DNA of 64,000 bases from contig NC_019943.1 in assembly GCF_000327485.1 (NCBI RefSeq), positions 2,046,001-2,110,000 of the forward strand, written 5' to 3'. Origin of the DNA: Methanoregula formicica SMSP. GTDB lineage: Archaea; Halobacteriota; Methanomicrobia; Methanomicrobiales; Methanospirillaceae. This document shows, one piece after another, positions 55,314 through 64,000 of this stretch (its first letter is position 1; each line of letters begins with the position of its first letter). The position numbers and the translations under genes were made by a program. A model generated the notes under the pieces. The model saw nothing but the letters and a program-made list of their open reading frames with translations, was not told the origin of the DNA and ran no database searches.

Positions 55314-57812
55314 GTTTCAATCCTTGTTCTCGTGGATGTTTCGCTCGAAGCCGTTCCTGTTCTCTTAAGAGGGGAGGGGAGGGGGGTTTCAATCCTTGTT
55401 CTCGTGGATGTTTCGCTCGAAGTGACAATCGGTTGGGTATATCCATCATTCCTGATGTTTCAATCCTTGTTCTCGTGGATGTTTCGCTCGAAGTGTGGGG
55501 TCCCAATCGGGCCCTTCTTTCGTCCACGGTTTCAATCCTTGTTCTCGTGGATGTTTCGCTCGAAGCCAGCCGGAGGCGATCATGGCTCCGTTGATCGCAC
55601 CAGTTTCAATCCTTGTTCTCGTGGATGTTTCGCTCGAAGAAACGCCCGGAACGGTCAAGGCGCCCGTTAAGAAAAAGTTTCAATCCTTGTTCTCGTGGAT
55701 GTTTCGCTCGAAGCATACTTACCGCGGGGGAACGAGGCACATTCCTGGAGTTTCAATCCTTGTTCTCGTGGATGTTTCGCTCGAAGAAGTAGTTCTCGGA
55801 TCTCCACATCTCGTAAGTTTGTTTCAATCCTTGTTCTCGTGGATGTTTCGCTCGAAGTATTTCTTAATTAATAATATACAATTAGGCTCAAAGTTTCAAT
55901 CCTTGTTCTCGTGGATGTTTCGCTCGAAGTGAATATTTCTTTTCAGGCAGTCTTTACCATTTTGTTTCAATCCTTGTTCTCGTGGATGTTTCGCTCGAAG
56001 GGAACGGGTGTTCCTGTAGTAGTTGGAATAGGTGTGTTTCAATCCTTGTTCTCGTGGATGTTTCGCTCGAAGGTATTGCGGGAAACTGATCACGGCCCGG
56101 GATGAATGTTTCAATCCTTGTTCTCGTGGATGTTTCGCTCGAAGCTCTCTTCCGGAGTACTTGCATAACATAACATAACAGTTTCAATCCTTGTTCTCGT
56201 GGATGTTTCGCTCGAAGCCGGAACTCTTTCATGTACGGCAGATAATCACGGGTTTCAATCCTTGTTCTCGTGGATGTTTCGCTCGAAGAAGTCGAAGAAT
56301 TTAAGATACTGTCACATGATTGGTTTCAATCCTTGTTCTCGTGGATGTTTCGCTCGAAGGCATCTCCTCAAAAATCCTCTACGCGTGGAGAGGGTTTCAA
56401 TCCTTGTTCTCGTGGATGTTTCGCTCGAAGGCAAAGTGCGCGGAATTTTGCATGCGGTTTGTCAAGGGTTTCAATCCTTGTTCTCGTGGATGTTTCGCTC
56501 GAAGGTATTAGGGGATGCATGGCACAACCAGTTTAATCCGCAGTTTCAATCCTTGTTCTCGTGGATGTTTCGCTCGAAGTCATATCAATGTCATATTGGT
56601 ATGCCCGGTGGTGGTTTCAATCCTTGTTCTCGTGGATGTTTCGCTCGAAGTATCAGGTTTTCTGTTGCTTGTGTGGCATGGCCCTGTTTCAATCCTTGTT
56701 CTCGTGGATGTTTCGCTCGAAGTGGACTGGTCACGACACCGCATTCACATTCCAATAGTTTCAATCCTTGTTCTCGTGGATGTTTCGCTCGAAGCCAACA
56801 GGTCAGTTCTACAACCATGCGTTATCATAGGTTTCAATCCTTGTTCTCGTGGATGTTTCGCTCGAAGTTATCCTACCAGTGACCACGGAACCCGAGATAT
56901 GGAGTTTCAATCCTTGTTCTCGTGGATGTTTCGCTCGAAGCAGGTGGTAGTTGAACGACCCTTATACCTGATCGAGTTTCAATCCTTGTTCTCGTGGATG
57001 TTTCGCTCGAAGACTGATCACGGGACGATCTATTACGAGCGGAGAGGTTTCAATCCTTGTTCTCGTGGATGTTTCGCTCGAAGCCAGTACAAAGGATACC
57101 CTGGTGGATACGCTTGGCTGAGTTTCAATCCTTGTTCTCGTGGATGTTTCGCTCGAAGGTACTTCTGCACCGTCACACTGGATCGGGCGCTGGAGTTTCA
57201 ATCCTTGTTCTCGTGGATGTTTCGCTCGAAGGATACCACATTTTAGATCGAACTAATACTTTCTTCGTTTCAATCCTTGTTCTCGTGGATGTTTCGCTCG
57301 AAGTGTTGAGAATCCATCGTCACCGAATGACCAATTGGTTTCAATCCTTGTTCTCGTGGATGTTTCGCTCGAAGTTCGCCCGGGACAACACCGGCAAGCC
57401 TGGTGGATGGTTTCAATCCTTGTTCTCGTGGATGTTTCGCTCGAAGGGTGGAGTATATACCTGGACAGAGATTGGCAGCCCATGTTTCAATCCTTGTTCT
57501 CGTGGATGTTTCGCTCGAAGCCAGACCCAGATATTCGGATCTCCTGATGAGGTATCAGGTTTCAATCCTTGTTCTCGTGGATGTTTCGCTCGAAGTGGAG
57601 CCTACAAGTCCACTTCGCACACCTGAGCAGAGTTTCAATCCTTGTTCTCGTGGATGTTTCGCTCGAAGAAGTCTGCTATTCCATTACCATTGGCAGCATA
57701 TATGTTTCAATCCTTGTTCTCGTGGATGTTTCGCTCGAAGAATAGTCTCTAATGAGAAGTAACTAAAATCAAAGAGTTTCAATCCTTGTTCTCGTGGATG
57801 TTTCGCTCGAAG

Positions 57813-57917
57813 GCCGCGAAATTTTGCGTATTTTCCGCTGAATCGCGACCAAATCACTTAAAATTCCTGCATGAATTTCTTCCTGCGGAATTATCGATTC
57901 CTATTTAAAGATAAGAA
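57813..57917 (-). promoter_or_regulatory. CRISPR leader
   Basis: The 105 bases between the last perfect repeat and the cas4 stop are AT-rich and gene-free. On the minus strand TATA-like CTTTAAATAG (57901-57910) and TTTTAAG (57857-57863) precede the array. An inverted repeat AATTCC (57862-57867)/GGAATT (57887-57892) and a direct repeat TTCCTGC (57864-57870 and 57880-57886) may be sites for integration or transcription. Confidence 0.75.
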
Positions 57918-58511
57918 TCAGGTGCAGATTGTTGCATAACAACAGTCGATGCACTTGTTTTTGTATTTACCCTTGTTCGGATAAAATCCTTTGTCGATGA
58001 TCTCAAGGATCTCCCCGATGATCTCTCGACCCCGCTCGAAATCCGGCCCGGTGAATTCGATAGTTTCAATGTGGTGATTGCTCCGTGTAAAGCAGATGAA
58101 TCCCCGTTTCACATCGCACTGGTAATTCTCCCGGATCATCATGGCGTGAAGGACGAGCTGATACTTGTAGGTCTGGAAGATCGTGTCCTTGAACTCAGCA
58201 AATTTGTATTCGAACGGGGCGGCCGTTCCATCATCAAGGAAGAGGACTTCATCGACAATTCCTTTGATATGATTCTGCTTGGATGCGATGAACACGTTAA
58301 TCTCTTTTTGGACTACCCCGAGTTTCTTCCTCAAGTAATCAGGATTTGTAATCATCTTCTCTTCGTGAACCTCGCGCCCTTTCATCACCTTGAACCGTTT
58401 CTCCTCATGCTGGGGGATATCGAGGCAGTGCATGTGATAAATGAACCGGGGACAGAACAGGTATTCGAGCACATCGGAGATCGTGATGATGGTGTCGCTT
58501 TCGGAAGACAT
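57918..58511 (-). CDS. cas4: CRISPR-associated exonuclease Cas4
   Basis: A 197-residue RecB-like nuclease that trims prespacers with Cas1-Cas2 and sets PAM choice. The N-terminal cysteine is in YLFCPRFIYH and the C-terminal cysteine cluster in NKCIDCCYATIC; together they bind a [4Fe-4S] cluster. Nuclease residues are His in GREVHEEK, Asp in GIVDEVLF and Glu-x-Lys in FEYKFAE. It is the last cas gene, next to the leader and 2 bases after cas2. Its GC content resembles the chromosome rather than cas3. Confidence 0.95.
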   Translation of the reverse strand: MSSESDTIITISDVLEYLFCPRFIYHMHCLDIPQHEEKRFKVMKGREVHEEKMITNPDYLRKKLGVVQKEINVFIASKQNHIKGIVDEVLFLDDGTAAPFEYKFAEFKDTIFQTYKYQLVLHAMMIRENYQCDVKRGFICFTRSNHHIETIEFTGPDFERGREIIGEILEIIDKGFYPNKGKYKNKCIDCCYATICT

Positions 58512-58513
58512 GA

Positions 58514-58807
58514 TCAGAAAAACTTCGTCAGGAGTTCGTCGCTCACCAGTTTCTTGTCGAAAGCCTGGCCGAGCAGTTTTACCTTCTTGAACGAGGCATC
58601 GTCCATAGGGAATACGTATACGGAATCAACTTCCGGATCGATCTCCTGTTCGCATTCCAGCGCGAGGGAGTCGCGTTCATTGGAATTCAGGTTCCCGAGG
58701 AACACGCTCTTCTGGACCCGGTACAGGCCTTTGTTCAGGCAGATGCGGACCACATGGTTCCGCGTTGTCGTTTTCGCGATATCGTACACCACCCAGACCA
58801 TCGTCAT
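58514..58807 (-). CDS. cas2: CRISPR-associated protein Cas2
   Basis: A 97-residue Cas2: WVVYDIAKTTTRNHVVRICLNKGLYRVQKSVFLG is the ferredoxin-like core with the Asp of the first strand, and DSVYVFPMDD forms a later strand. It is the structural partner of Cas1 in spacer integration. The spacing is tight: 10 bases after cas1 and 2 bases before cas4. Confidence 0.95.
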   Translation of the reverse strand: MTMVWVVYDIAKTTTRNHVVRICLNKGLYRVQKSVFLGNLNSNERDSLALECEQEIDPEVDSVYVFPMDDASFKKVKLLGQAFDKKLVSDELLTKFF

Positions 58808-58817
58808 GTGCCGTCAC

Positions 58818-59786
58818 CTATTTGATCAGTTTGTTTGCAATGTGGTGGCACTCCATCTGAATGGTATTCCTCGTCTTGATATTTCGTCCACGGTATTCGA
58901 TCTCCTTGTCGAACATCTCGTTGATCGCGCCGATGAGGGCCGCCTTTCCCTCCCTGTTAAGATACAGGCCGTGGGGAACAGGATCGAAATACCCCTCCGA
59001 GACCTGCCGCTTCATGAAGAGGTTCACGACAGTCCGGTCGATGTTGGCCCGGAATAATTCGATAAGATCGAAAACGAACGACCGCTTGTTGTAGTTATCT
59101 GTGTGCAGGAATCCGACATACGGATCGAGTCCCGCGATGATACAGGAGCGTTCGACCTGCGAGTAAAGAACCCCGTACCCGTAATTCAGCAGGCAGTTGA
59201 ATCCGTCGCGCGCCGGGTCCCGGCTCCGGCCCTTGAACTTCCATTTCTCTGGCATGATACTGCTGATCGCGTCGAAATATGCCTGCGAGGCCATGCCCTC
59301 GATGCCCATGATTGATCCGCGTTTGAAATCAAGCGTTCCTTTCATTTCCTTCAGCGATACGAGCAGGACTTCAAGCCGGGTGATGTACTGTTCGAGCGGT
59401 TCTTTCTGTTCGGGCCGGTTCTTCTTCAGGTCTTTGAGCAGATCGACCTGGTCCTCGATCTTCTTTGCTATCCATTCGCGTGCGAGGTAAAAGCCGGTAT
59501 CCTCGTTCGCCGCTTCAAGCTGGCGGCGGCGGATGAGTGTGGTGCTCCCGAGTTTTGAATGCCACACGCGCCCATACGGATTGCCGTGATAATCGAGAAA
59601 GATGATGTCGATGTTGTGCTCGATGGCGAACTGGATCGCATCGGTGGTGATCGTTGCGGACGTGGTGATGAGGATGCTGTCAACCTTGTCGGCCGAGACC
59701 TCGAAGGTCTTCTCATCGTTCTTCACGAGAAAACAGTTGTTGGATTTCTTCAGGTACGATCCCCGTGTGTTAATGACGAGCTGCAT
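58818..59786 (-). CDS. cas1: CRISPR integrase Cas1
   Basis: A 322-residue Cas1. The metal-binding residues are visible: Glu in IMGIEGMASQ (about 160), His in VGFLHTDNYNKRS (about 227) and Glu in FDLIELFR (about 242). The N-terminal beta domain and the LNYGYGVLYSQVERSCIIAGLDP core are typical of type I-B. The ATG lies inside the end of cas6 (37-base overlap), so translation of the two is coupled. Confidence 0.97.
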   Translation of the reverse strand: MQLVINTRGSYLKKSNNCFLVKNDEKTFEVSADKVDSILITTSATITTDAIQFAIEHNIDIIFLDYHGNPYGRVWHSKLGSTTLIRRRQLEAANEDTGFYLAREWIAKKIEDQVDLLKDLKKNRPEQKEPLEQYITRLEVLLVSLKEMKGTLDFKRGSIMGIEGMASQAYFDAISSIMPEKWKFKGRSRDPARDGFNCLLNYGYGVLYSQVERSCIIAGLDPYVGFLHTDNYNKRSFVFDLIELFRANIDRTVVNLFMKRQVSEGYFDPVPHGLYLNREGKAALIGAINEMFDKEIEYRGRNIKTRNTIQMECHHIANKLIK

Positions 59787-60463
59787 GCGCTGTCGCCTCC
59801 ATACTCTCCTTTCAGTTGCCTCACTGCACCGAACCCGCGCGAGACGGATTTGCCGATGCCAAGCAGGTCCGGGATCAGGAAATTTGCCTGGAATTTCCCG
59901 GTAAAAACCATGACGCTGACATCCTTGAGCCGGTCCTTGCGGAAGTGCACCTGTGCGTCACACTTGATTTGGCCGGGCACATCGTAGTTGAGCGACTTGG
60001 CCATCGAGAGAATATTGCCGGTCAGGATTTTCCGCATGAACTCGTCGCGCTCCGGCTTCCCCTTGAGGGTGTAGAACTTCCGGTAGTTCTCCTGGTTCAG
60101 CGCGAGCCACGGGGTCGCGAACTCATACGAGTGGATTTTATCCGAGATCCCGAACTCCTCGTCCTTCAACGAGATGCCGCGCTCAACGATTTGGTATGTA
60201 TTCTCTCCCAGTCGGATCTCCTGGTATTCATCGAAGATCTGTTTGAGGACTTCCGCGCCCTCGTTGATTCCGATCACGGTCGGGACATTGCCACTCATCT
60301 TGTATTGCACGACCGGGTAGCGGTAAATGAACTTGTCTGCGTTGTGCTGGTGGAGTTCTGCGTATTCGTTGAATTTTGTGGCGAAGAAGCCCCGGAGTTC
60401 GTGGGCGGAGCCGTGGATGGGCCGGGTGGAGCCGAGGGTCAGGGTGAAGGTGTGGAGGATCAT
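59750..60463 (-). CDS. cas6: CRISPR RNA endoribonuclease Cas6 (Cas6b-like)
   Basis: A 237-residue Cas6 that cuts the repeat RNA to leave the ATTGAAAC-type tag. The RAMP-type C terminus has the glycine-rich loop LLGIGKSVSRGFGAVR (about 200-216) after GKFQANFLIP. The N-terminal strand LHTFTLTL starts the first ferredoxin-like fold, and a His in this half (IHGSAHELRGFF) could be catalytic. It overlaps cas1 by 37 bases. It is GC-richer than cas3, whose stop lies 8 bases upstream. The position between cas3 and cas1 is unusual for type I-B. Confidence 0.9.
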   Translation of the reverse strand: MILHTFTLTLGSTRPIHGSAHELRGFFATKFNEYAELHQHNADKFIYRYPVVQYKMSGNVPTVIGINEGAEVLKQIFDEYQEIRLGENTYQIVERGISLKDEEFGISDKIHSYEFATPWLALNQENYRKFYTLKGKPERDEFMRKILTGNILSMAKSLNYDVPGQIKCDAQVHFRKDRLKDVSVMVFTGKFQANFLIPDLLGIGKSVSRGFGAVRQLKGEYGGDSACSSSLTHGDRT

Positions 60464-60471
60464 CGTTATTC

Positions 60472-62910
60472 CTATCCAAAGATCGAAATTACAGGATTAC
60501 CTCTTTTGAATCCTATTTTCATCTCATAATATTTTTCAACGTCAGAATATGGTATCCGACTAATACCATATTGTGTGTCAACAATAGATTTCGCATCTTT
60601 TGATGGAATTGAAATCACATATTCATAAAATTCCTTCTTAATTGTCAGGAATTGCTTTTTCCTCTCGAATGTATCCTGAATCGTTTGAATCTCAAGGTAC
60701 TGATTCCACGTTTTCGATGCAATATTATCAACTTCTATGAACACATCACAATCAGGTAGATCATCATCAATTAATTTAAACTCTGAAATCGGTACTCGTT
60801 TCTCGAAATCAACATCTTCTCTTTTTTCATGATAATTCAATTCAAAAAGGGCGCTCATTATTTTTTCATCAGAAACTACTTTTTCTTGAGATTTGTTAAA
60901 ATACAAATTGATAATTTCAATAAATTGTGTTTCTTCAATAGTTGGATGATCCTTGAAGATTTGATGAACAATATTTAATAAAACTTTGTCATAAATTTTT
61001 GAATATGGGCGGTTTTTAACATCAACAAGATTCAGGATATGGACTTCCCCTTGGGTCACCCGTTTTTTACGGTTACACCTCCCGGCAACCTGAATAATTG
61101 AGTCCAAAGGTCCAATATCTCTATAGACTACATCAACATCGATGTCCACGCCCGCCTCAATTAACTGGGTAGTTACAATAATCTTTTTTTGACCAGAATC
61201 CAATTCACTTTTTATTCTTGATATCCTCTCATGACGTTCTTTTGGAATAATGTTTGTTGATAAATATTCAATGGGATTTTTTGATGGTGATTCATATCCC
61301 AGTTTTTCTGATATTTGTGTAAAGAAATCTATCGAGGATCTGATTGTATTCAGAACAAACAAATATGATTTTTCAGGGGAAATCTTCAATTCTGAGATCA
61401 TATCTTCGATTGTTTTTTGATTCTCATCATATCGAAGTAACACCCGGTTAAGATCCGCATTTGAAAAATATTTTTCATGATTTTTTACTAGCTCTGTGCA
61501 TTCATCTTTCTCAAAAAGCAGTGGTTGAGTAGCCGTAAGGAGGATAATCGTGCAGTCAAAATATTTTGAGAGTGCAGCTAATACACTTCCGATCACTCTC
61601 CAATATTTTATTGGGATATTTTGCACTTCGTCCAGGATAATGATTGATCCCGCAATGTTGTGAAATTTTTTCAGGAATTTGTTCTCGTATCCGATGGTTG
61701 AATAAAAGAACTGAATGAATGTAGTTACAATGATTTCTGAATCCCAGGATTCAATCAAGGCCAGGCTTTCATCAACCGGTTTATTCTCTCCTTCATATCT
61801 ATACTTGAATTCAGCCAGATGATGATGTTTCAATAAATACGGCGATTCATTTGTCTTGAAATCCGGTAATGTTTTCTGCAATACATCTTCCAACACCTTG
61901 AAGTTTTGATCAATGATGCTGGTAAAGGGTAAAGCATAAACAATTCTTTGGGGTGTTGATGAAATGTTTTTCAATTTTAGTGCAGCGGAAAACGAAGTAA
62001 GTGTTTTACCGGTTCCTGTCGGCGCAGTTATTGAAAATATTTTTTTATCCGTGGATTGTTGAATCGTCAGTATAACAGATTCGAATATTTCATTGCGGAT
62101 TCTGTTGATATTACTCGAGTTCGCTTTTTGGAATTCAGGATTTGCCTTATATTTTTCAACAATATCCGATGGCAATGTCGGTCGACGTATCTCCTCAACA
62201 TGACCGGCATGTTTCTTATCGGAATCAATTAGTACCGAGTATAACAGTTGGATGATCAAGAATGGGAGGGGTTCTGCTTGATTTGAACTTTCTTTTTTGA
62301 AGAAGTATGCATCTTTTCGTAGATGTTTGATAACATTGTCCAATATCTCCGGAGATTGACATTCTTTTTCATAATGAGAGAGATTGTTGAAAATTATTTG
62401 AACTTGGATGTCAGTACTGAGAAAAAGAACAGAATATATCTCTTTTATATCAGGATCATTTCTTCGGACATCCGATAGTTGTTCCCGTATATTAGAAAAT
62501 TCCCGTAATAATTGCTCTGAATTTACATCCTTCTCAATCGCATCCAAATTACCGTGATGGTGTTTTACAATGATGTATCCGAAAAATGGGATATATTTAA
62601 AGAGAGCGTGGTTTTCATATTTTCTTATCCGAATAAATTCAGATAATACTTCATAGGTGAATAACGCAGAGATCAAACCGTGATGTGTTAATCCCTCACT
62701 ACGCCGTTTTTTCTCAAGGTATTCCTGAAAAAATGTTGTAAATTTTCCAAAATCATGGGAAATCCCAATCAGATAGGCAACATCAGACAAGAATTGTTTA
62801 TCCAGATTGTTGATGCGTTTTTCGAGCAAAATATTGCGCTCGGTCTCACCAACTGTTTTTAGGTGATCTTTTAAAAGAATATCAGGATGCCGATGTGAAA
62901 AAAAATTCAT
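60472..62910 (-). CDS. cas3: CRISPR helicase-nuclease Cas3
   Basis: An 812-residue Cas3 with an N-terminal HD nuclease domain (ISHDFGKFTTFFQEYL, HHGLISALFTYEV, VKHHHGN) and a superfamily 2 helicase: TAPTGTGKTLTS (about 300), IILDEVQNIP (about 423), LLTATQPLLF and QVAGRCNR (about 608). It degrades target DNA after Cascade binding. The gene is strikingly AT-rich with many AAT/TTT codons, unlike cas6-cas1-cas2-cas4. Its GTGAT ribosome binding site overlaps the end of cas5. Confidence 0.96.
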   Translation of the reverse strand: MNFFSHRHPDILLKDHLKTVGETERNILLEKRINNLDKQFLSDVAYLIGISHDFGKFTTFFQEYLEKKRRSEGLTHHGLISALFTYEVLSEFIRIRKYENHALFKYIPFFGYIIVKHHHGNLDAIEKDVNSEQLLREFSNIREQLSDVRRNDPDIKEIYSVLFLSTDIQVQIIFNNLSHYEKECQSPEILDNVIKHLRKDAYFFKKESSNQAEPLPFLIIQLLYSVLIDSDKKHAGHVEEIRRPTLPSDIVEKYKANPEFQKANSSNINRIRNEIFESVILTIQQSTDKKIFSITAPTGTGKTLTSFSAALKLKNISSTPQRIVYALPFTSIIDQNFKVLEDVLQKTLPDFKTNESPYLLKHHHLAEFKYRYEGENKPVDESLALIESWDSEIIVTTFIQFFYSTIGYENKFLKKFHNIAGSIIILDEVQNIPIKYWRVIGSVLAALSKYFDCTIILLTATQPLLFEKDECTELVKNHEKYFSNADLNRVLLRYDENQKTIEDMISELKISPEKSYLFVLNTIRSSIDFFTQISEKLGYESPSKNPIEYLSTNIIPKERHERISRIKSELDSGQKKIIVTTQLIEAGVDIDVDVVYRDIGPLDSIIQVAGRCNRKKRVTQGEVHILNLVDVKNRPYSKIYDKVLLNIVHQIFKDHPTIEETQFIEIINLYFNKSQEKVVSDEKIMSALFELNYHEKREDVDFEKRVPISEFKLIDDDLPDCDVFIEVDNIASKTWNQYLEIQTIQDTFERKKQFLTIKKEFYEYVISIPSKDAKSIVDTQYGISRIPYSDVEKYYEMKIGFKRGNPVISIFG

Positions 62911-62914
62911 GATA

Positions 62915-63667
62915 TCACATGAACATGATATTTTCAGTTTTTCCCTGATAGGATACCTGGTACGCCGGTTCTTTTAAGGCCGCAACAATAGCTTTCCCAT
63001 TCTTTTCAAAGAGATATTCTTCATACCGGGTAACTTCACGTTTCCCGGAGAAGTCCGCCGGCATTTTTTCTAGGAGATATTGTGCAGTTATATCTTCAAA
63101 TTTTAATCCCCGATCAACGATTGCACTCTTCCGGCATACAGAATTCAGGTTCACGGGTTTATCAAAAGGAATTTCATTAACCGTCCCTTCGGAAATAAAT
63201 TCAATTTCCCCTAAAAATTCTGTAATCCCCAAGTATGCGGGATATACGAACAATTTCTGTTCCAGTCGATTCTTTAATTTCTCGTGAATGGATGCGCACG
63301 ATATATATATTCGGTACGAGATTTCTGAATCGTCAACCGGGCAAATAATCTCTAGCGGAATCTGGGCGGGTTCGATATCTGGATTATCAGATAGTAAATC
63401 CTCAATTGAAAACTTTTTATTCGAATTACGGTAATTCATGGTTTGCATCATTTTTCTTACGGGCGTTTTCAGAGCGAGGGCAATTTTACAATGGGAGTCG
63501 CTCAATTTCTCATAATATGAATCCCGTTCATAACCCAGTAATCCTGCAACCAATCCGGAAATTACTGTCCTGGGGGGGAATGTGTAACTCAATGAAGAAG
63601 AATTTGTAAAATACTTCCGGAAATGTGCCAAGCGACCTTTGAGATCAAAAATGAGAATCTCTTTCAC
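62915..63667 (-). CDS. cas5: CRISPR Cascade subunit Cas5 (type I-B)
   Basis: A 250-residue Cas5 of the I-B type. The N terminus has the typical LIFDLKGRLAHFRKYFTNSSSLSYTFPPRT, followed by VISGLVAGLLGYERDSYYEKL. It binds the 5' tag of the crRNA in Cascade. AT-rich like cas3 and cas7. It lies 9 bases after cas7 and 4 bases before cas3. Confidence 0.93.
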   Translation of the reverse strand: MKEILIFDLKGRLAHFRKYFTNSSSLSYTFPPRTVISGLVAGLLGYERDSYYEKLSDSHCKIALALKTPVRKMMQTMNYRNSNKKFSIEDLLSDNPDIEPAQIPLEIICPVDDSEISYRIYISCASIHEKLKNRLEQKLFVYPAYLGITEFLGEIEFISEGTVNEIPFDKPVNLNSVCRKSAIVDRGLKFEDITAQYLLEKMPADFSGKREVTRYEEYLFEKNGKAIVAALKEPAYQVSYQGKTENIMFM

Positions 63668-63676
63668 GATTCTTCC

Positions 63677-64000
63677 TCAAGCAGGAGATTTCTTTTCGAT
63701 TGGTTTGATTGTTATTTGATGTAATTTCTCCATCCCCAATTTTTCGAACTGCTTGGTGATTTCACCATCTTTTACGTGGAATTCTGGGCTCACCCACCAC
63801 TTTATTGATTTAATCTTGTCTTTGTTATCTTCTAAGAGTGTCTTGAGTTTGGATACGTCAAGTGTGTAATCCGAAACATAACGAATCGGGATTTTTGGAT
63901 CGTGGCTGATCGAGATGTATTTCCTCAAGTCTCCAAGGAAAAACTCCGGTGAGTTATATTCGATACGAAGATAGAGTCGTGGATATTGCCCGATTTTTGT
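63677..64000 (-). CDS. cas7: CRISPR Cascade backbone Cas7 (Csh2-like), C-terminal part cut by window edge
   Basis: The frame is open to base 64000, upstream of the apparent TTG start at 63928, and reads QYPRLYLRIEYNSPEFFLGDLRK, a typical Cas7 (Csh2) segment. So this is the C-terminal ~107 residues of cas7. Family members are about 290-310 residues, so most of the gene and probably cas8b lie outside. Cas7 forms the crRNA-binding filament of Cascade. AT-rich, as are cas5 and cas3. Confidence 0.88.
   Translation of the reverse strand, partial: TKIGQYPRLYLRIEYNSPEFFLGDLRKYISISHDPKIPIRYVSDYTLDVSKLKTLLEDNKDKIKSIKWWVSPEFHVKDGEITKQFEKLGMEKLHQITIKPIEKKSPA

Larger units (their letters stand above)
52555..57812 (-). 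CRISPR. type I-B CRISPR array, 73 repeats and 72 spacers
   Basis: I counted 73 copies of a 37-bp repeat (plus strand: GTTTCAATCC...GCTCGAAG) separated by spacers of 34-39 bases. On the minus strand the repeat ends ATTGAAAC, the usual 8-base 5' tag of type I-B crRNAs. The array is therefore transcribed leftward, away from cas4. Nearly all repeats appear identical; the copy at 52627 has A instead of G at its first base, and the leftmost copy (52555-52591) is strongly diverged. That is typical of the leader-distal end. The long FQSLFSWMFRSK-type frames across it are an artefact of the repeat. Confidence 0.98.

Noticed and set aside
56072-57046. Two spacers (near 56073 and 57013) sharing ACTGATCACGG, possibly from one target.
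   Set aside because: Only 11 shared bases among 72 spacers, with flanking sequence that differs; compatible with chance.
52489-57762. Many overlapping plus-strand frames encoding repeated FQSLFSWMFRSK, FNPCSRGCFAR or VSILVLVDVSLE peptides, and minus-strand LRAKHPREQGLK and SSETSTRTRIET peptides.
   Set aside because: They are translations of the 37-bp CRISPR repeat in different frames, joined by spacers. They are not repeat proteins.

Overview
The window comes from a GC-rich methanogenic archaeon, most likely of the order Methanomicrobiales; a Methanoregula-like genus is my inference. Supporting this are a methanogenesis marker protein 14-like ATPase, archaeal lipid genes (GGGP synthase, CDP-archaeol synthase, tetraether synthase), archaeal DnaG primase, archaeal-type ThrRS, an archaeal UPF0058 protein, short TATA-led leaders and GGTGA-type ribosome binding sites. 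Both window edges cut a gene: a Mut7-C protein on the left and cas7 on the right.

Layout. 1-1.1 kb: Mut7-C end and an alpha/beta hydrolase. 1.1-8.3 kb (minus): a six-gene operon related to group 4 hydrogenases and complex I, with four membrane subunits plus a large and a small subunit in which every recognisable NiFe and Fe-S cysteine ligand position is replaced. 8.7-10.6 kb (minus): redox and stress genes (thioredoxin-like, FTR-rubredoxin fusion, glutaredoxin, ferritin-like). 10.8-22.4 kb: carAB, a surface lipoprotein, argG, marker 14, argF-purD, and carS-pyrE, with tes divergent from carS. 24.0-33.4 kb: an OCD-family dehydrogenase, UPF0058, dnaG, pyrC, CheC, a DJ-1/PfpI protein, a BMP-type lipoprotein and many small genes. 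33.4-40.6 kb: tRNA-Leu(UAA), an AsnB-like synthetase domain, gatCAB and topA. 40.6-51 kb: two sensor kinases and three receiver proteins around GGGP synthase, TrmJ and ThrRS. 51.1-52.5 kb: purB. 52.5-57.8 kb: a CRISPR array of 73 repeats. 57.8-64 kb: leader and type I-B cas genes.

How the genes work together. carAB supply carbamoyl phosphate to argF (followed by argG) and to the pyrimidine route (pyrC, pyrE). purD and purB belong to purine synthesis. GGGP synthase, CarS and Tes are three steps of archaeal membrane lipid synthesis. gatCAB make Gln-tRNA and/or Asn-tRNA by transamidation. The cas operon and array run leftward in the order cas7-cas5-cas3-cas6-cas1-cas2-cas4-leader-array. Repeat polarity, the decayed distal repeat and the leader position all agree on this direction.

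Most notable points: (1) the ligand-less hydrogenase-like complex with an apparently intact ion-conducting arm; (2) an abrupt drop in GC content between cas6 and cas3, suggesting that the interference and adaptation modules have different histories; (3) a cluster of ATACCCCC/GGGGGTAT hairpins between two convergent genes; (4) tes beside carS; (5) an identical spacer present twice in the array.
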